From Oceanospirillales bacterium (lineage in GTDB: Bacteria > Pseudomonadota > Gammaproteobacteria > Pseudomonadales > Balneatricaceae), in contig JAAEYW010000007.1 in the NCBI GenBank assembly GCA_018223185.1, positions 124,001 to 188,000 on the forward strand: a stretch of DNA of 64,000 nucleotides, written 5' to 3'. This document shows positions 38,302 through 47,104 of the stretch, one piece after another. The notes under the pieces were generated by a model. That model was not told where the DNA came from and searched no databases. It worked only from the letters and a program-made list of their open reading frames with translations. Each line of letters begins with the position of its first letter. Positions within the stretch are counted from its first letter, which is position 1. Position numbers and translations under genes: made by a program.

Positions 38302-38796
38302 ATGGAAAACAGCCAGAAAGCATTGGTACTTCTACGTCAGATTATTCGCTCTACTGATATGCAGGATAAGGACATCAGCCGCAGCACAGGGGTCACCCCA
38401 CCACAACTGATGGTGATGCAGACACTGCGTGAAAATACTCAGCTAACCACCGGCGAGCTGGCAAAAGAGATGGTACTGACCCAGGCAACAGTGACCAGCA
38501 TTCTGGACCGTCTGGAAAAGAAAGAACTGATCTGCCGCGAAAGGGGCAAAGAGGACAAACGAAAAGTCTGGGTCAGCCTGACAGAAAAAGGGACCGAACT
38601 AATGAAAGGCGCTCCCACGACACAACAGGATATTTTTGTCAGAAATTTCGAGGACATGCAGAACTGGGAGCAATCAATGATCGTTTCCAGCCTGGAGCGG
38701 ATCGCATTTATGCTTAATGCACAACATCTGGACGCAGCCCCGCTATTAGATATCGGTGAGCTGGACCGGTCGCAAAAGGATTTTTCAAAAAGCTGA
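38302..38796 (+). CDS. ectR: MarR-family regulator EctR
   Basis: A 164-residue MarR-type winged-helix regulator. The DNA-binding core is clear: TPPQLMVMQTLRENTQLTTG, ELAKEMVLTQATVTSILDRL and the wing RGKEDKRKVWVSLTEKG (about 32-106). It is divergent from ectA, the typical place of EctR, the repressor of ectoine synthesis genes known from methylotrophs and other halophiles. The ATG has AGGA upstream. Its regulatory target is inferred from position. Confidence 0.88.
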   Translation: MENSQKALVLLRQIIRSTDMQDKDISRSTGVTPPQLMVMQTLRENTQLTTGELAKEMVLTQATVTSILDRLEKKELICRERGKEDKRKVWVSLTEKGTELMKGAPTTQQDIFVRNFEDMQNWEQSMIVSSLERIAFMLNAQHLDAAPLLDIGELDRSQKDFSKS

Positions 38797-38841
38797 CCAG
38801 CAGGAAAGAGATCAGAATGCCTGATACCAGCCAGCAAACAA

Positions 38842-39642
38842 TCAGTGAATGAGCGGACCTGCGCTGTCGTCGCCCGGAGGTAACGGATGACCGCTGCTGT
38901 CACTACCCAGCACTCCACGTTCGACAGCCAGCTCTAACAACTGGGAAACCACCATCTGGGTCAGATGCGCGCTGACAATCATACCCGCCGGAGGATCTCC
39001 CTCAAACATCTCCTCATCCACCATACCATCACCCCGCAACCCTAATAACAAAGGATTTTCTTCCACCAGCGGGGCAATATCATCAGGGGCAAATAATGAA
39101 TACTCAGATGCAATCTGCAGCGCCAGTGAATAGGCGTCCAGAGGCTCATCACCGAGTCGTTCGACAAAAGCTGACTCAGCACTGTTCATCACCCGGGTCA
39201 ACCGGCTCTCCCCCGGCAACAACAGGTTTTCACGGGCAGTCTCAGACACGCTGTAGTCCACATTAGCCGCCAGCGGCTCAGGCAGCTTCAACTCATCAGC
39301 ATTCAGCATCAGCCGCCCGTCACCATCCACTGTCAGCCAGCCATGATCAAGAGCAACATCAACCAGCCCCTCCATCATCGCCGCAGCAATATTGGCAGAA
39401 ATGATCATACCCACACTCGGATTTCCACGCTCACTCTCGCTGGCAATAAGATTACCCCGGCGAGCAGCCAGCAATGTCGGGTCCTCAGCAATGATCGGAG
39501 CCAGCTCATCAGCGCTCAGATAGAGACGCTCATTGCAGATTTTTTCAGCAGTGGTGTAGGGGTGACGACCATCATCCTGCTCCATAAGAACCAGGTAATC
39601 TGCCCTGACCCGCTCTATCAACCTGGTTAATAACTGACTCAT
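38842..39642 (-). CDS. Unknown protein with two homologous halves
   Basis: A 266-residue acidic, soluble-looking protein of no family I know. It contains an internal duplication: residues about 2-103 align with about 145-245. Matching stretches are LSADELAPIIAEDPTLLAAR versus FAPDDIAPLVEENPLLLGLR, and GNPSVGMIISANIAAAMMEG versus GDPPAGMIVSAHLTQMVVSQ. A short linker and a Gly/Pro-rich tail complete it. ATG 39642 has GGAG six bases upstream, better than the GTG at 39666. It is convergent with ectR. Confidence 0.75.
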   Translation of the reverse strand: MSQLLTRLIERVRADYLVLMEQDDGRHPYTTAEKICNERLYLSADELAPIIAEDPTLLAARRGNLIASESERGNPSVGMIISANIAAAMMEGLVDVALDHGWLTVDGDGRLMLNADELKLPEPLAANVDYSVSETARENLLLPGESRLTRVMNSAESAFVERLGDEPLDAYSLALQIASEYSLFAPDDIAPLVEENPLLLGLRGDGMVDEEMFEGDPPAGMIVSAHLTQMVVSQLLELAVERGVLGSDSSGHPLPPGDDSAGPLIH

Positions 39643-39838
39643 CTCTGTCTCCGCACTGCAGCTCACTACAGATTTACCTATATAACTAACTTTAGCCGAT
39701 CTTCGTTAAAACCGACCAATCTATAATCTATACTAATGTTTAAACAGTCTCAGCCGAAGCAGTGTTAAGAGGCAGAAATCTTCAGTAAAGGGCCAGATTT
39801 CATACCTCTGCAGATCAAGACAAACAAGAGGATGGACC

Positions 39839-39919
39839 ATGTTTAGTCAGATACCCTGGTGCACTTTTACTGACGAAGATGAAGAAGAGGGAAACATCTA
39901 TATACTGTCGGACAACTGA
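39839..39919 (+). CDS. Possible 26-residue acidic small protein
   Basis: An ATG with AGAGGA seven bases upstream opens a 26-codon frame, MFSQIPWCTFTDEDEEEGNI and six more residues, ending TGA. A TATAAT lies at 39722-39727, but without a clear -35. It is flanked by two uncharacterised genes on the opposite strand. The acidic tract and good ribosome site are the only support. Confidence 0.35.
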   Translation: MFSQIPWCTFTDEDEEEGNIYILSDN

Positions 39920-39943
39920 AATAACTGAACCAGAAACGCTATA

Positions 39944-40585
39944 TCAATGATACGTTAGCCCGATCGGACTAATCTGATTACGCTGCTGATCAAAACAGTT
40001 ACGCAGCTCAGACAAGGGCTGCAATGCATAATCCACCGGATCTGGCGGCAGGTCGTACCAGTCCAGGGTTGAAACCCGGGTCATAAGGTCGTATTCGCCA
40101 ATTAAAGCATCCAGATAGATCATCACCGCTTCAATGCGCGGCTCCATATCCAGCGATGCCGGCAGATCCTGCATGTAGATATCAAGATGGTAGCGCCCGG
40201 ACTCCATCCGGTAACCAAACCAGAACTCATCCAACTGGAACTGTTCATCACCGAAATTAACGGTAGCAGGCACCGGATCATAGCGATTATTAAATGCCAC
40301 AAAACTGACCCCGCCAATATCCGGAGCCGCCCCCACAAGTGTTAAAACAGAGGTGATTGATTCAGGATAACCGTCGCAACCAAAGATCATCTCAACATTA
40401 CCCTCACCCTCTTCACGCTCGAAGTGAAAGGTCAGGTTAGCATCGATATTTCTCAGACTCTTACTGTATTCCAGTAACAGTGATTCGTTATCAAACTGAT
40501 TTTCAGACTCACTGGTGAGCAGCCGGTCAATCGTCTGCTCTACCTGCTGCCAGAAACTCTGGATTTTGTCGCTTGGCTCAATCAT
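39944..40585 (-). CDS. Hypothetical protein coupled to dcd
   Basis: A 213-residue acidic protein that I cannot assign. It has no signal peptide or membrane segment; mixed alpha/beta character is suggested by stretches such as [20 protein letters not shown] and [20 protein letters not shown]. Its ATG overlaps the dcd stop by four bases (ATGA type), so the two are translationally coupled. That coupling hints at a link with nucleotide metabolism, but nothing in the sequence proves it. Confidence 0.75.
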   Translation of the reverse strand: MIEPSDKIQSFWQQVEQTIDRLLTSESENQFDNESLLLEYSKSLRNIDANLTFHFEREEGEGNVEMIFGCDGYPESITSVLTLVGAAPDIGGVSFVAFNNRYDPVPATVNFGDEQFQLDEFWFGYRMESGRYHLDIYMQDLPASLDMEPRIEAVMIYLDALIGEYDLMTRVSTLDWYDLPPDPVDYALQPLSELRNCFDQQRNQISPIGLTYH

Positions 40586-41148
40586 GTACGGGGAACAACC
40601 ACTCCTGTTTGCCCCTGATATTTGCCATCGCGGTCTTTGTAAGACGTTTCACACACCTCATCAGCTCCCAGGAACAACATCTGAGCAACACCCTCATTGG
40701 CGTAAATCTTGGCAGGCAGAGGCGTTGTATTGGAAAATTCCAGCGTTACATGTCCCTCCCACTCTGGCTCAAGTGGTGTCACATTAACGATAATACCGCA
40801 ACGGGCATAAGTACTCTTACCGAGGCAGATCGTCAGCACATCGCGGGGGATGCGAAAATACTCAACGGTACGCGCCAGGGCAAAAGAGTTGGGCGGGATG
40901 ATGCAAACATCAGACTTCACATCGACAAAACTACCATCATCAAAATTTTTCGGGTCAACAATTGATGAGTTGATGTTAGTAAAAATTTTAAACTCATCTG
41001 CACAGCGAACATCGTAACCGTAGCTGGACGTACCATAGGAGATCAGTCGCTCGTCTCCACGACGACGTATCTGACCCGGTTCAAACGGTTCGATCATGCC
41101 CTGTTCAAATGAAGTGCGACGAATCCAGGTGTCTGATTTGATACCCAT
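40582..41148 (-). CDS. dcd: dCTP deaminase
   Basis: A 188-residue homotrimeric enzyme converting dCTP to dUTP, the main source of dUMP for thymidylate in gammaproteobacteria. Typical: [31 protein letters not shown], the [18 protein letters not shown] stretch, and [20 protein letters not shown] with the catalytic Glu region. It lies downstream of apbC on the same strand, a common gammaproteobacterial order, but a terminator separates them. The downstream gene overlaps by four bases. Confidence 0.96.
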   Translation of the reverse strand: MGIKSDTWIRRTSFEQGMIEPFEPGQIRRRGDERLISYGTSSYGYDVRCADEFKIFTNINSSIVDPKNFDDGSFVDVKSDVCIIPPNSFALARTVEYFRIPRDVLTICLGKSTYARCGIIVNVTPLEPEWEGHVTLEFSNTTPLPAKIYANEGVAQMLFLGADEVCETSYKDRDGKYQGQTGVVVPRT

Positions 41149-41205
41149 CTTTTCAGTTCCAGTTCTCTGTTATTTTGTGCGGCCGCACATAATATCGTTT
41201 TTGCT

Positions 41206-41240
41206 AAAAAAAAACCGCATTTTCAGAAAAAAAATGCGGT
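41206..41240 (-). terminator. Intrinsic terminator between apbC and dcd
   Basis: On the minus strand ACCGCATTTT (41240-41231) pairs with AAAATGCGGT (41223-41214), followed by a long U run. It ends the apbC transcript before dcd. Confidence 0.85.
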
Positions 41241-41278
41241 CTGTCGTTATCACTCCGGGATACCGGATCAGCGTCTGA

Positions 41279-42091
41279 TCAGTCCTGACTAACAGAGATA
41301 TTCGGCATCGCCTGCTGCACGCCACTCCGACTTTCAAGTGCGTCGACAATCTGACGGGCCGTCGAGCGATAAATCAGAGACTCAGGGCCTTCAGGGTCTG
41401 CAACCAGTGTTGGCTTGCCGCCATCTACCGCTTCCCGAATAGACATTTTAAGCGGCAACTGACCCAGCAACGGGGCATCATAAGCGCGGGACAGGTCTTC
41501 ACCGCCGCCACCGCCAAAGATCTCTTCAGCATGACCGCATTCACTGCAGATATGCACGCTCATATTTTCAACAATACCCAGCACCGGAATGTCTACCTTA
41601 CGAAACATCTCAATTCCTTTACGGGCATCAAGCAGAGCAATATCCTGCGGCGTGGTGACAATAACCGCACCACTGACCGGCGCTTTCTGAGAGATCGTCA
41701 GCTGAATATCACCGGTACCCGGCGGCATATCGACAAACAGGAAATCGAGATCGCCCCATTCAGTCTGAGTCAGTAACTGCTGCAAAGCACCACTGGCCAT
41801 CGGCCCACGCCAAACCATCGGCTGCGTTTCATCAATCAGAAAGGCGATCGACATCACTTCCAGGCCATGAGCCTTAACGGGCTTCATCGCGTTTTCCCCG
41901 ACAGGCTCAGGACGGGTTGTCACCGGCACACCCAGCATCGTACCCATACTAGGGCCATAGATATCCGCATCCAGTACACCGACACGATACCCTTCCGCAG
42001 CCATCGCCAAAGCCAGATTTACCGTTGTTGTAGACTTTCCCACGCCCCCTTTTCCGGACGCAACAACAACAATATTTTTAATATTTTTCAT
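41279..42091 (-). CDS. apbC: Iron-sulfur cluster carrier, Mrp/ApbC family
   Basis: A 270-residue MinD-like P-loop ATPase that binds and transfers Fe-S clusters. Seen: deviant Walker A VASGKGGVGKSTTTVNLALA (about 10-29), DADIYGPSMGTMLGV, MPPGTGDIQLTI, and the cluster-binding CxxC in HICSECGHAEEIF (about 184-196). It lacks the N-terminal FeS_assembly_P domain found in many Mrp proteins of about 360 residues, so it is the short form. metG, its usual divergent neighbour, is about 7 kb away here. Confidence 0.93.
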   Translation of the reverse strand: MKNIKNIVVVASGKGGVGKSTTTVNLALAMAAEGYRVGVLDADIYGPSMGTMLGVPVTTRPEPVGENAMKPVKAHGLEVMSIAFLIDETQPMVWRGPMASGALQQLLTQTEWGDLDFLFVDMPPGTGDIQLTISQKAPVSGAVIVTTPQDIALLDARKGIEMFRKVDIPVLGIVENMSVHICSECGHAEEIFGGGGGEDLSRAYDAPLLGQLPLKMSIREAVDGGKPTLVADPEGPESLIYRSTARQIVDALESRSGVQQAMPNISVSQD

Positions 42092-42237
42092 GAAATAACA
42101 CCTTAGCCTGTGGCTTTTCTGTATTCCGAATAATAACCAACTAATTTAGTAGGAATTATGCATTAAACACTGACAGAACACCAATACTACACAACAGCAT
42201 CCGACATCACAGTCGCGATAAAGAGCGGCGTATAGGG

Positions 42238-45200
42238 TCAGGCAACACCCATCAATTGCTCTGCAACCGCTTTCGCCGCCGGATAGTTGGTTTTACCGCT
42301 ACCCAGCAACGGAATCTCATCAACGCGAAAAACCCTGGCTGGCAACATCAGTGGCGGCACTCCCTCACTGATCAGATAGCGCCTGAAACTTTCAGGATCA
42401 ATATCGGCAGTCACCAGCAACACAATCTGCTCACCTTTACGCTCATCCGGCAGATTGATCGCCACCAGAGCCGACTCATCATCCGCAAGGTGCTGTCTGA
42501 TCTCCAGTTCAACCGCCCCCAGACTGACCATCTCCCCACCAAGCTTGGCAAATCGCGAGTAACGGTCAACGATAGTCAGGAAACCATCTTCATCCAGATG
42601 ACCCTTATCGCCACTTTTATACCAGCGCAAACCGTCCAGTTCGACTATCACCTCGGCGGTCTTTTCCGGATTATTCAGGTAACCCTTCATAATCTGCGTG
42701 CCGCCGATCAGAATCAGACCATCTTCACCGGCCGGCAACTCCTCAAGCGTAACCGGGTCAACAATACGGAATGTCGAACCTGGCAGAGCCATCCCCACAG
42801 TACCCGGACGAGTACCTACCTGCACAAACCAGCCATCCACGGACAGATAATCAGGCAGATTAACACTGGCAACCGGAGTGGTTTCTGTCGAACCATATCC
42901 CTCAACTACAGGCACCCGAAAGCGGGATTCAAATGCCTGCTGCACTGCTGGATCGAGTCTTTCTGCCCCTGCAACCGCCACCCGAACCGACTGAAACATC
43001 AGCGGGTGGAGTTTTTTACTGCGGGTATAGAGACGCAAAAACGTGGATGTCGCGCAGATCATCGTCGCACGATATCGGGCTACCCCTTTGCCTATATTCA
43101 CTGCATCAGTCGGGTCCGGATGGCACACCACCGGCAGCCCCTCTATCAGAGGTAAAAAGGTCGTCACGGTGAGCCCAAAGGCGTGAAACAGCGGCAGGGT
43201 CGCCATAATGCAATCATCTTCACGGATATTCAGCACATCGGCAATCTGACGCAGATTGGCGAGAATATTCCGGTGACTGAGCATCACCCCCTTGGGCGCC
43301 CCCTCACTGCCGGAGGAAAACAAAATTGCGGCGGTATCTTCCACCTTCGTACCCGCCCCAAGCCACCACTGCAACAGAGTTGTTGGCAGCACACTCAATA
43401 AGAACATTGTCACCAGCGCTTCAGCTTTACCGATCCCTGCTTTCAGATCCTCCATGTAAATTACCTGACGCCCCTCAAACAACGCCTCAGGATCTAGCCC
43501 CCGGGCTTTAAGCTTGCTGACAAACTTATGTGCCGTAAGGATGGTTTGCACCTCACCCTGCTCCAGCGCAGCCAACTGAGCCGGTTCACTGGCGGTAAAA
43601 TTGATATTGACCAGTGTCCGGCCGGCAAACAGCCCCGCCAGATTACCTATTGCTCCGGCACTGGACGTCGGCAACAATAACCCCAAACGCTGACCCGGCG
43701 TCCTTTTCAACCGCTGGCTGAACAGCACCACAGCGGTTAGCAAGCGGCGATAACTCAGCGGCTCCCCCTGCACATCACTGATCGCCATATCGGACATAGC
43801 GTTCCGCGCCGTACGCATAAAACTCTGCGGCAGTGGCCGGAACGTCCGGGTGTAACGTTCCCAGGTATGAATCGACAGCTCAGCAACTTTCTTTTTGACC
43901 GCTGAAGCACTGCTGTTCACCGGCATCGGCTGACCATAGGCAACAATAACATCACGCTTTAAGCCGCCCCGGCGAATCATCTTCATCTTATCGGTCGAAC
44001 GGGAGAAGCGACTGCCCCATAACCCACGCAGATAGAATGGAACAATAACACCATCAGCCCCTTCACAGGCCCGCTCAAACCCCTTTTTAAACTCACCAAT
44101 CTGACCTGTATGACTGATCGCACCTTCCGGGAAAAGACACACGACATGCCCGGCACTGATGAGCTCACCAACCGCCTGTAATGCATCCCGGCTATGGCCT
44201 CTGGAGATCGGAATCACCCGATACATAGACAGAAACCACTTCAGATACCAGCGTTCGTAGATTGAACGCTCCATAACGAAATGAATATGACGGGGACACG
44301 CCATCTGAATCATGGCCCAGTCCAGCCAACTGATGTGGTTGCCCAGCAATAACACCCCCTGGCCTGCACGGGGCAGGTTTTCAAAACCAAGCACCTGGAG
44401 GTTATATTTACGTTTAATTAAGCCGGCCACCAGTACCCGCACCAGTGCCTGAGGCAACATCCGAATGGCGCACAGAGCACCAATCACGCCCAGTAGTGCA
44501 AGCAACCAGAGCAACCAGAGCCCATCAATTCCGGCCCAGGCGAACAGTACGGTGAGAGACAGAAAACCCAGCATCGCGATATTCTGAATAAAGTTACTGC
44601 CCGCCAGCACTTTACCGGTCTCATTGCCACCGGCATTAAACTGAATCAGCGCCTGAAGCGGCACATTTAAAAGCGCACCGCTGAGCCCGATCAGAAAGAA
44701 CACCATCCCCTGATAGAGCACAGATGAGGTCTGCGGAAGCAGGATCAGCCCTGCAGCAACACCGACAGCCCCCAGAGGAATCAGGCCAATATTGATATAG
44801 TGAGGAGACCAGCGTCCGGCCAGCACTGAACCCGCCATAATCCCCACGCCTGCCAGCGCCATGGTGCCCTGAATGACAAAGGTGTTGTGAATACCGTGAT
44901 GGGTTTCTGCAACCGCCGGAAAAACCGCCAGCATGACCTGACTCACCGACCAGAACAGCGCCACACCGATAATAGATAACCAGATTGTCCGGTTATGGTA
45001 GATCATCGACAGATTGCGGGTCAGCGTCTTGCCAGTGCGGTAAGCATGCCAGTCATAACGGACCTGACGGTCGGTGTCCCGGACCTGAGGCAAGCGGTAG
45101 GCCAGTACCAGCTCGAACAGAGAGCCGATCACCAGCAACCAGCCTAACGGAGCGATTTTTTGCAGACTCTGCTCAGGCGTTAACTGAAAAGCCCCTTCAA

Positions 45201-45696
45201 CGCGGATTTCAAAGAGCAGCGAAAAGACAGCGATACCCGACAGGATAGCGATCATAGTGACCGCCTGAACCCAGCCGTTACCTTCAGTAATATTCTCTTC
45301 GCCTACCAGCTCACGGATAAAGCCATACTTAGCCGGCGAGTAAAATGCACTCTGCAACGCCAGTATAAACGTCAGCGCAAATGCAGTGATAAACCAGCCC
45401 TGGAAATAACACAGAGTAATCAGCAGCGTTGCGCCGACAGCCGCCCAGGCAGAAAACTGCATCACGCGGTTTTTAGGATATTTATCGGCAAGAAATCCGG
45501 CCGGCGTGAACAGCATAATAAACGGCAGCAGAATTAATCCATTAACCACCGCGGTCAGGACGATCTGCAGATCGCCATCATAGGCTTTAAACAACGTATT
45601 CTGAATGATGATCTTATGTCCAAGATCGACAAAAGCATTGATAAAAGCGATGACAATGAATGCCAGAAACCCGTTGATACGAAGAAGTGCTGACAT
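42238..45696 (-). CDS. aas: LplT-Aas fusion: lysophospholipid transporter, acyltransferase and acyl-ACP synthetase
   Basis: A 1152-residue protein joining three activities of phospholipid repair. Residues about 1-410 are an LplT-like MFS transporter (PAKYGFIRELVGEENITEGN). About 425-640 is a PlsC acyltransferase with the HxxxxD motif in GNHISWLDWA and FPEGAISHTG. About 650-1150 is an AMP-forming acyl-ACP synthetase with AAILFSSGSEGAPKGVMLSH and VVEGYGSTETTPVASVNLP. In E. coli LplT and Aas are separate proteins that import and re-acylate lyso-phosphatidylethanolamine. The start ATG lies 1 base after the stop of a 26-codon ORF. Inner-membrane location is evident. Confidence 0.93.
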   Translation of the reverse strand: MSALLRINGFLAFIVIAFINAFVDLGHKIIIQNTLFKAYDGDLQIVLTAVVNGLILLPFIMLFTPAGFLADKYPKNRVMQFSAWAAVGATLLITLCYFQGWFITAFALTFILALQSAFYSPAKYGFIRELVGEENITEGNGWVQAVTMIAILSGIAVFSLLFEIRVEGAFQLTPEQSLQKIAPLGWLLVIGSLFELVLAYRLPQVRDTDRQVRYDWHAYRTGKTLTRNLSMIYHNRTIWLSIIGVALFWSVSQVMLAVFPAVAETHHGIHNTFVIQGTMALAGVGIMAGSVLAGRWSPHYINIGLIPLGAVGVAAGLILLPQTSSVLYQGMVFFLIGLSGALLNVPLQALIQFNAGGNETGKVLAGSNFIQNIAMLGFLSLTVLFAWAGIDGLWLLWLLALLGVIGALCAIRMLPQALVRVLVAGLIKRKYNLQVLGFENLPRAGQGVLLLGNHISWLDWAMIQMACPRHIHFVMERSIYERWYLKWFLSMYRVIPISRGHSRDALQAVGELISAGHVVCLFPEGAISHTGQIGEFKKGFERACEGADGVIVPFYLRGLWGSRFSRSTDKMKMIRRGGLKRDVIVAYGQPMPVNSSASAVKKKVAELSIHTWERYTRTFRPLPQSFMRTARNAMSDMAISDVQGEPLSYRRLLTAVVLFSQRLKRTPGQRLGLLLPTSSAGAIGNLAGLFAGRTLVNINFTASEPAQLAALEQGEVQTILTAHKFVSKLKARGLDPEALFEGRQVIYMEDLKAGIGKAEALVTMFLLSVLPTTLLQWWLGAGTKVEDTAAILFSSGSEGAPKGVMLSHRNILANLRQIADVLNIREDDCIMATLPLFHAFGLTVTTFLPLIEGLPVVCHPDPTDAVNIGKGVARYRATMICATSTFLRLYTRSKKLHPLMFQSVRVAVAGAERLDPAVQQAFESRFRVPVVEGYGSTETTPVASVNLPDYLSVDGWFVQVGTRPGTVGMALPGSTFRIVDPVTLEELPAGEDGLILIGGTQIMKGYLNNPEKTAEVIVELDGLRWYKSGDKGHLDEDGFLTIVDRYSRFAKLGGEMVSLGAVELEIRQHLADDESALVAINLPDERKGEQIVLLVTADIDPESFRRYLISEGVPPLMLPARVFRVDEIPLLGSGKTNYPAAKAVAEQLMGVA

Positions 45697-45697
45697 C

Positions 45698-45778
45698 CTA
45701 CTCTCCCTGACAGAATGAATGAGCCACTGAAATGGTCAGCGACGCAACCATCAACGTTGAAAACATAGCCCTGAGCAT
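45698..45778 (-). CDS. 26-residue hydrophobic ORF leading the lplT-aas gene
   Basis: On the minus strand GGGAGG is followed seven bases later by an ATG opening MLRAMFSTLMVASLTISVAH and six more residues, stopping at TAG one base before the ATG of the fusion gene. The product is a single hydrophobic segment with one Cys near its end, like a leader peptide or a tiny membrane protein. The ribosome site of the big gene (GGGAGAG) lies inside its last codons, so the two should be translationally coupled. I know no homologue. Confidence 0.55.
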   Translation of the reverse strand: MLRAMFSTLMVASLTISVAHSFCQGE

Positions 45779-45917
45779 AATACTACCTCCCGATAAAATG
45801 ATTCCCAAAGTATCTTTTTATCGTTATAGCAACACCACTGCTTAAACAGGAGTAGCGAAATATAATACCCAAAGTCCATATACACCGGTCTGAGCTGAGC
45901 TCAAACCAGTGACAAAC

Positions 45918-47012
45918 TTACTTCCGTGTCAGATAAACACCGCACTCGAGGTGATGGGTATATGGAAACTGATCAAAGAGTGCAAAACGCTGCAGCACAT
46001 GGGTCTGAGTCAGCTGTTTCAGATTGTCTTGCAGTGTTTGCGGGTTACAGGAGATATAGACAATATTATCGTATTCAGCGACCTGCTTAACGGTTTCATC
46101 ATCCAGACCACTTCTTGGCGGATCCACCAACACAGTACTGAAGTTATAACTGGCCAGATCAACACTGCTCTGCTTGAGGCGTCGAAACTCCCGCACGCCC
46201 TGCAATGCCTGAGAAAACTCTTCGCTGGACATCCGCAGAATTTTTACATTATCAACACCGTTGGCTTCAATATTAAATTGCGCCGCATTGACAGAGACTT
46301 TAGCGATCTCAGTGGCAATGACATGGTCAAAATTATCGGCCAGTGCCATGGTGAAGTTACCGTTGCCACAGTACAGCTCCACCAGATCCCCCCCGGCATT
46401 ACGGGTAACATCCACCGCCCATTCCAGCATCTTTACACACACTCCACCGTTGGGTTGTGTAAAGCTGTTCTCTACCTGCTTATAAATCAGCTCGCGACCG
46501 GCGACCGGCATCTTCTCTATCGCATAATCCTGATCCAGCACGATCTTGGTTTTACGGCTGCGACCTATAAAGTGGATTCCGAAATGCTGTTTAAGCTTTC
46601 TGGCTTCCTCAATCCAGGCCTCATCAAGCGATTTGTGATACAGCAAACTGATAATAATCTCGCCGGACAGAGTGCTGAGAAAATCCACCTGAAACAAACG
46701 GCGACGCAGCAGCTCATTGGGGCGCAGATAATCCAGCAACTTAAACATCACCTGCTGAATCGGTTCGGACACCATCGGGCAGCTTTCCAGTCGGCTGTGC
46801 TGATGCTTATCACCCGGCTGAAACATCACATAGTAAAGATCATCGCCTTCGTGCCAGACACGAAACTCGGCGCGCTGGCGATAGGCCGTTTTTACCGACT
46901 CAAACAGCTCAATATCCGGCAGAATAAAATCGGCAAACTGCTGTTCAATTTCAGTTTTTTTTTCGCTCAGCTGAGCATCATACTGGGACGGATCAACAAC
47001 AGGCAGCGCCAT
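45918..47012 (-). CDS. trmA: tRNA (uracil-54-C5)-methyltransferase
   Basis: A 364-residue S-adenosylmethionine enzyme that makes ribothymidine at position 54 in the T loop of tRNA. It matches E. coli TrmA along its length: [55 protein letters not shown] (SAM motif, about 210), [13 protein letters not shown], the catalytic cysteine in [12 protein letters not shown] and the terminal [13 protein letters not shown] long antisense frame across this gene is an artefact of codon bias. Confidence 0.96.
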   Translation of the reverse strand: MALPVVDPSQYDAQLSEKKTEIEQQFADFILPDIELFESVKTAYRQRAEFRVWHEGDDLYYVMFQPGDKHQHSRLESCPMVSEPIQQVMFKLLDYLRPNELLRRRLFQVDFLSTLSGEIIISLLYHKSLDEAWIEEARKLKQHFGIHFIGRSRKTKIVLDQDYAIEKMPVAGRELIYKQVENSFTQPNGGVCVKMLEWAVDVTRNAGGDLVELYCGNGNFTMALADNFDHVIATEIAKVSVNAAQFNIEANGVDNVKILRMSSEEFSQALQGVREFRRLKQSSVDLASYNFSTVLVDPPRSGLDDETVKQVAEYDNIVYISCNPQTLQDNLKQLTQTHVLQRFALFDQFPYTHHLECGVYLTRK

Positions 47013-47104
47013 CTAAACCTCGGTATATAGAATCAAAAACAGGCCGGGCATTCTATCAGCCTGCCCCGATCACTCCAAGCTTTCACTCACGTTTACGGAC
47101 TGGT

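Noticed and set aside
42256-43155. 299-codon frame antisense to the end of the lplT-aas gene
   Set aside because: The sense frame is an unmistakable AMP-ligase domain; the antisense protein looks random and rich in His, Thr and Arg.
45909-47030. 373-codon frame antisense to trmA
   Set aside because: The trmA frame has all family motifs over its full length; the antisense frame is a codon-bias shadow without domains.
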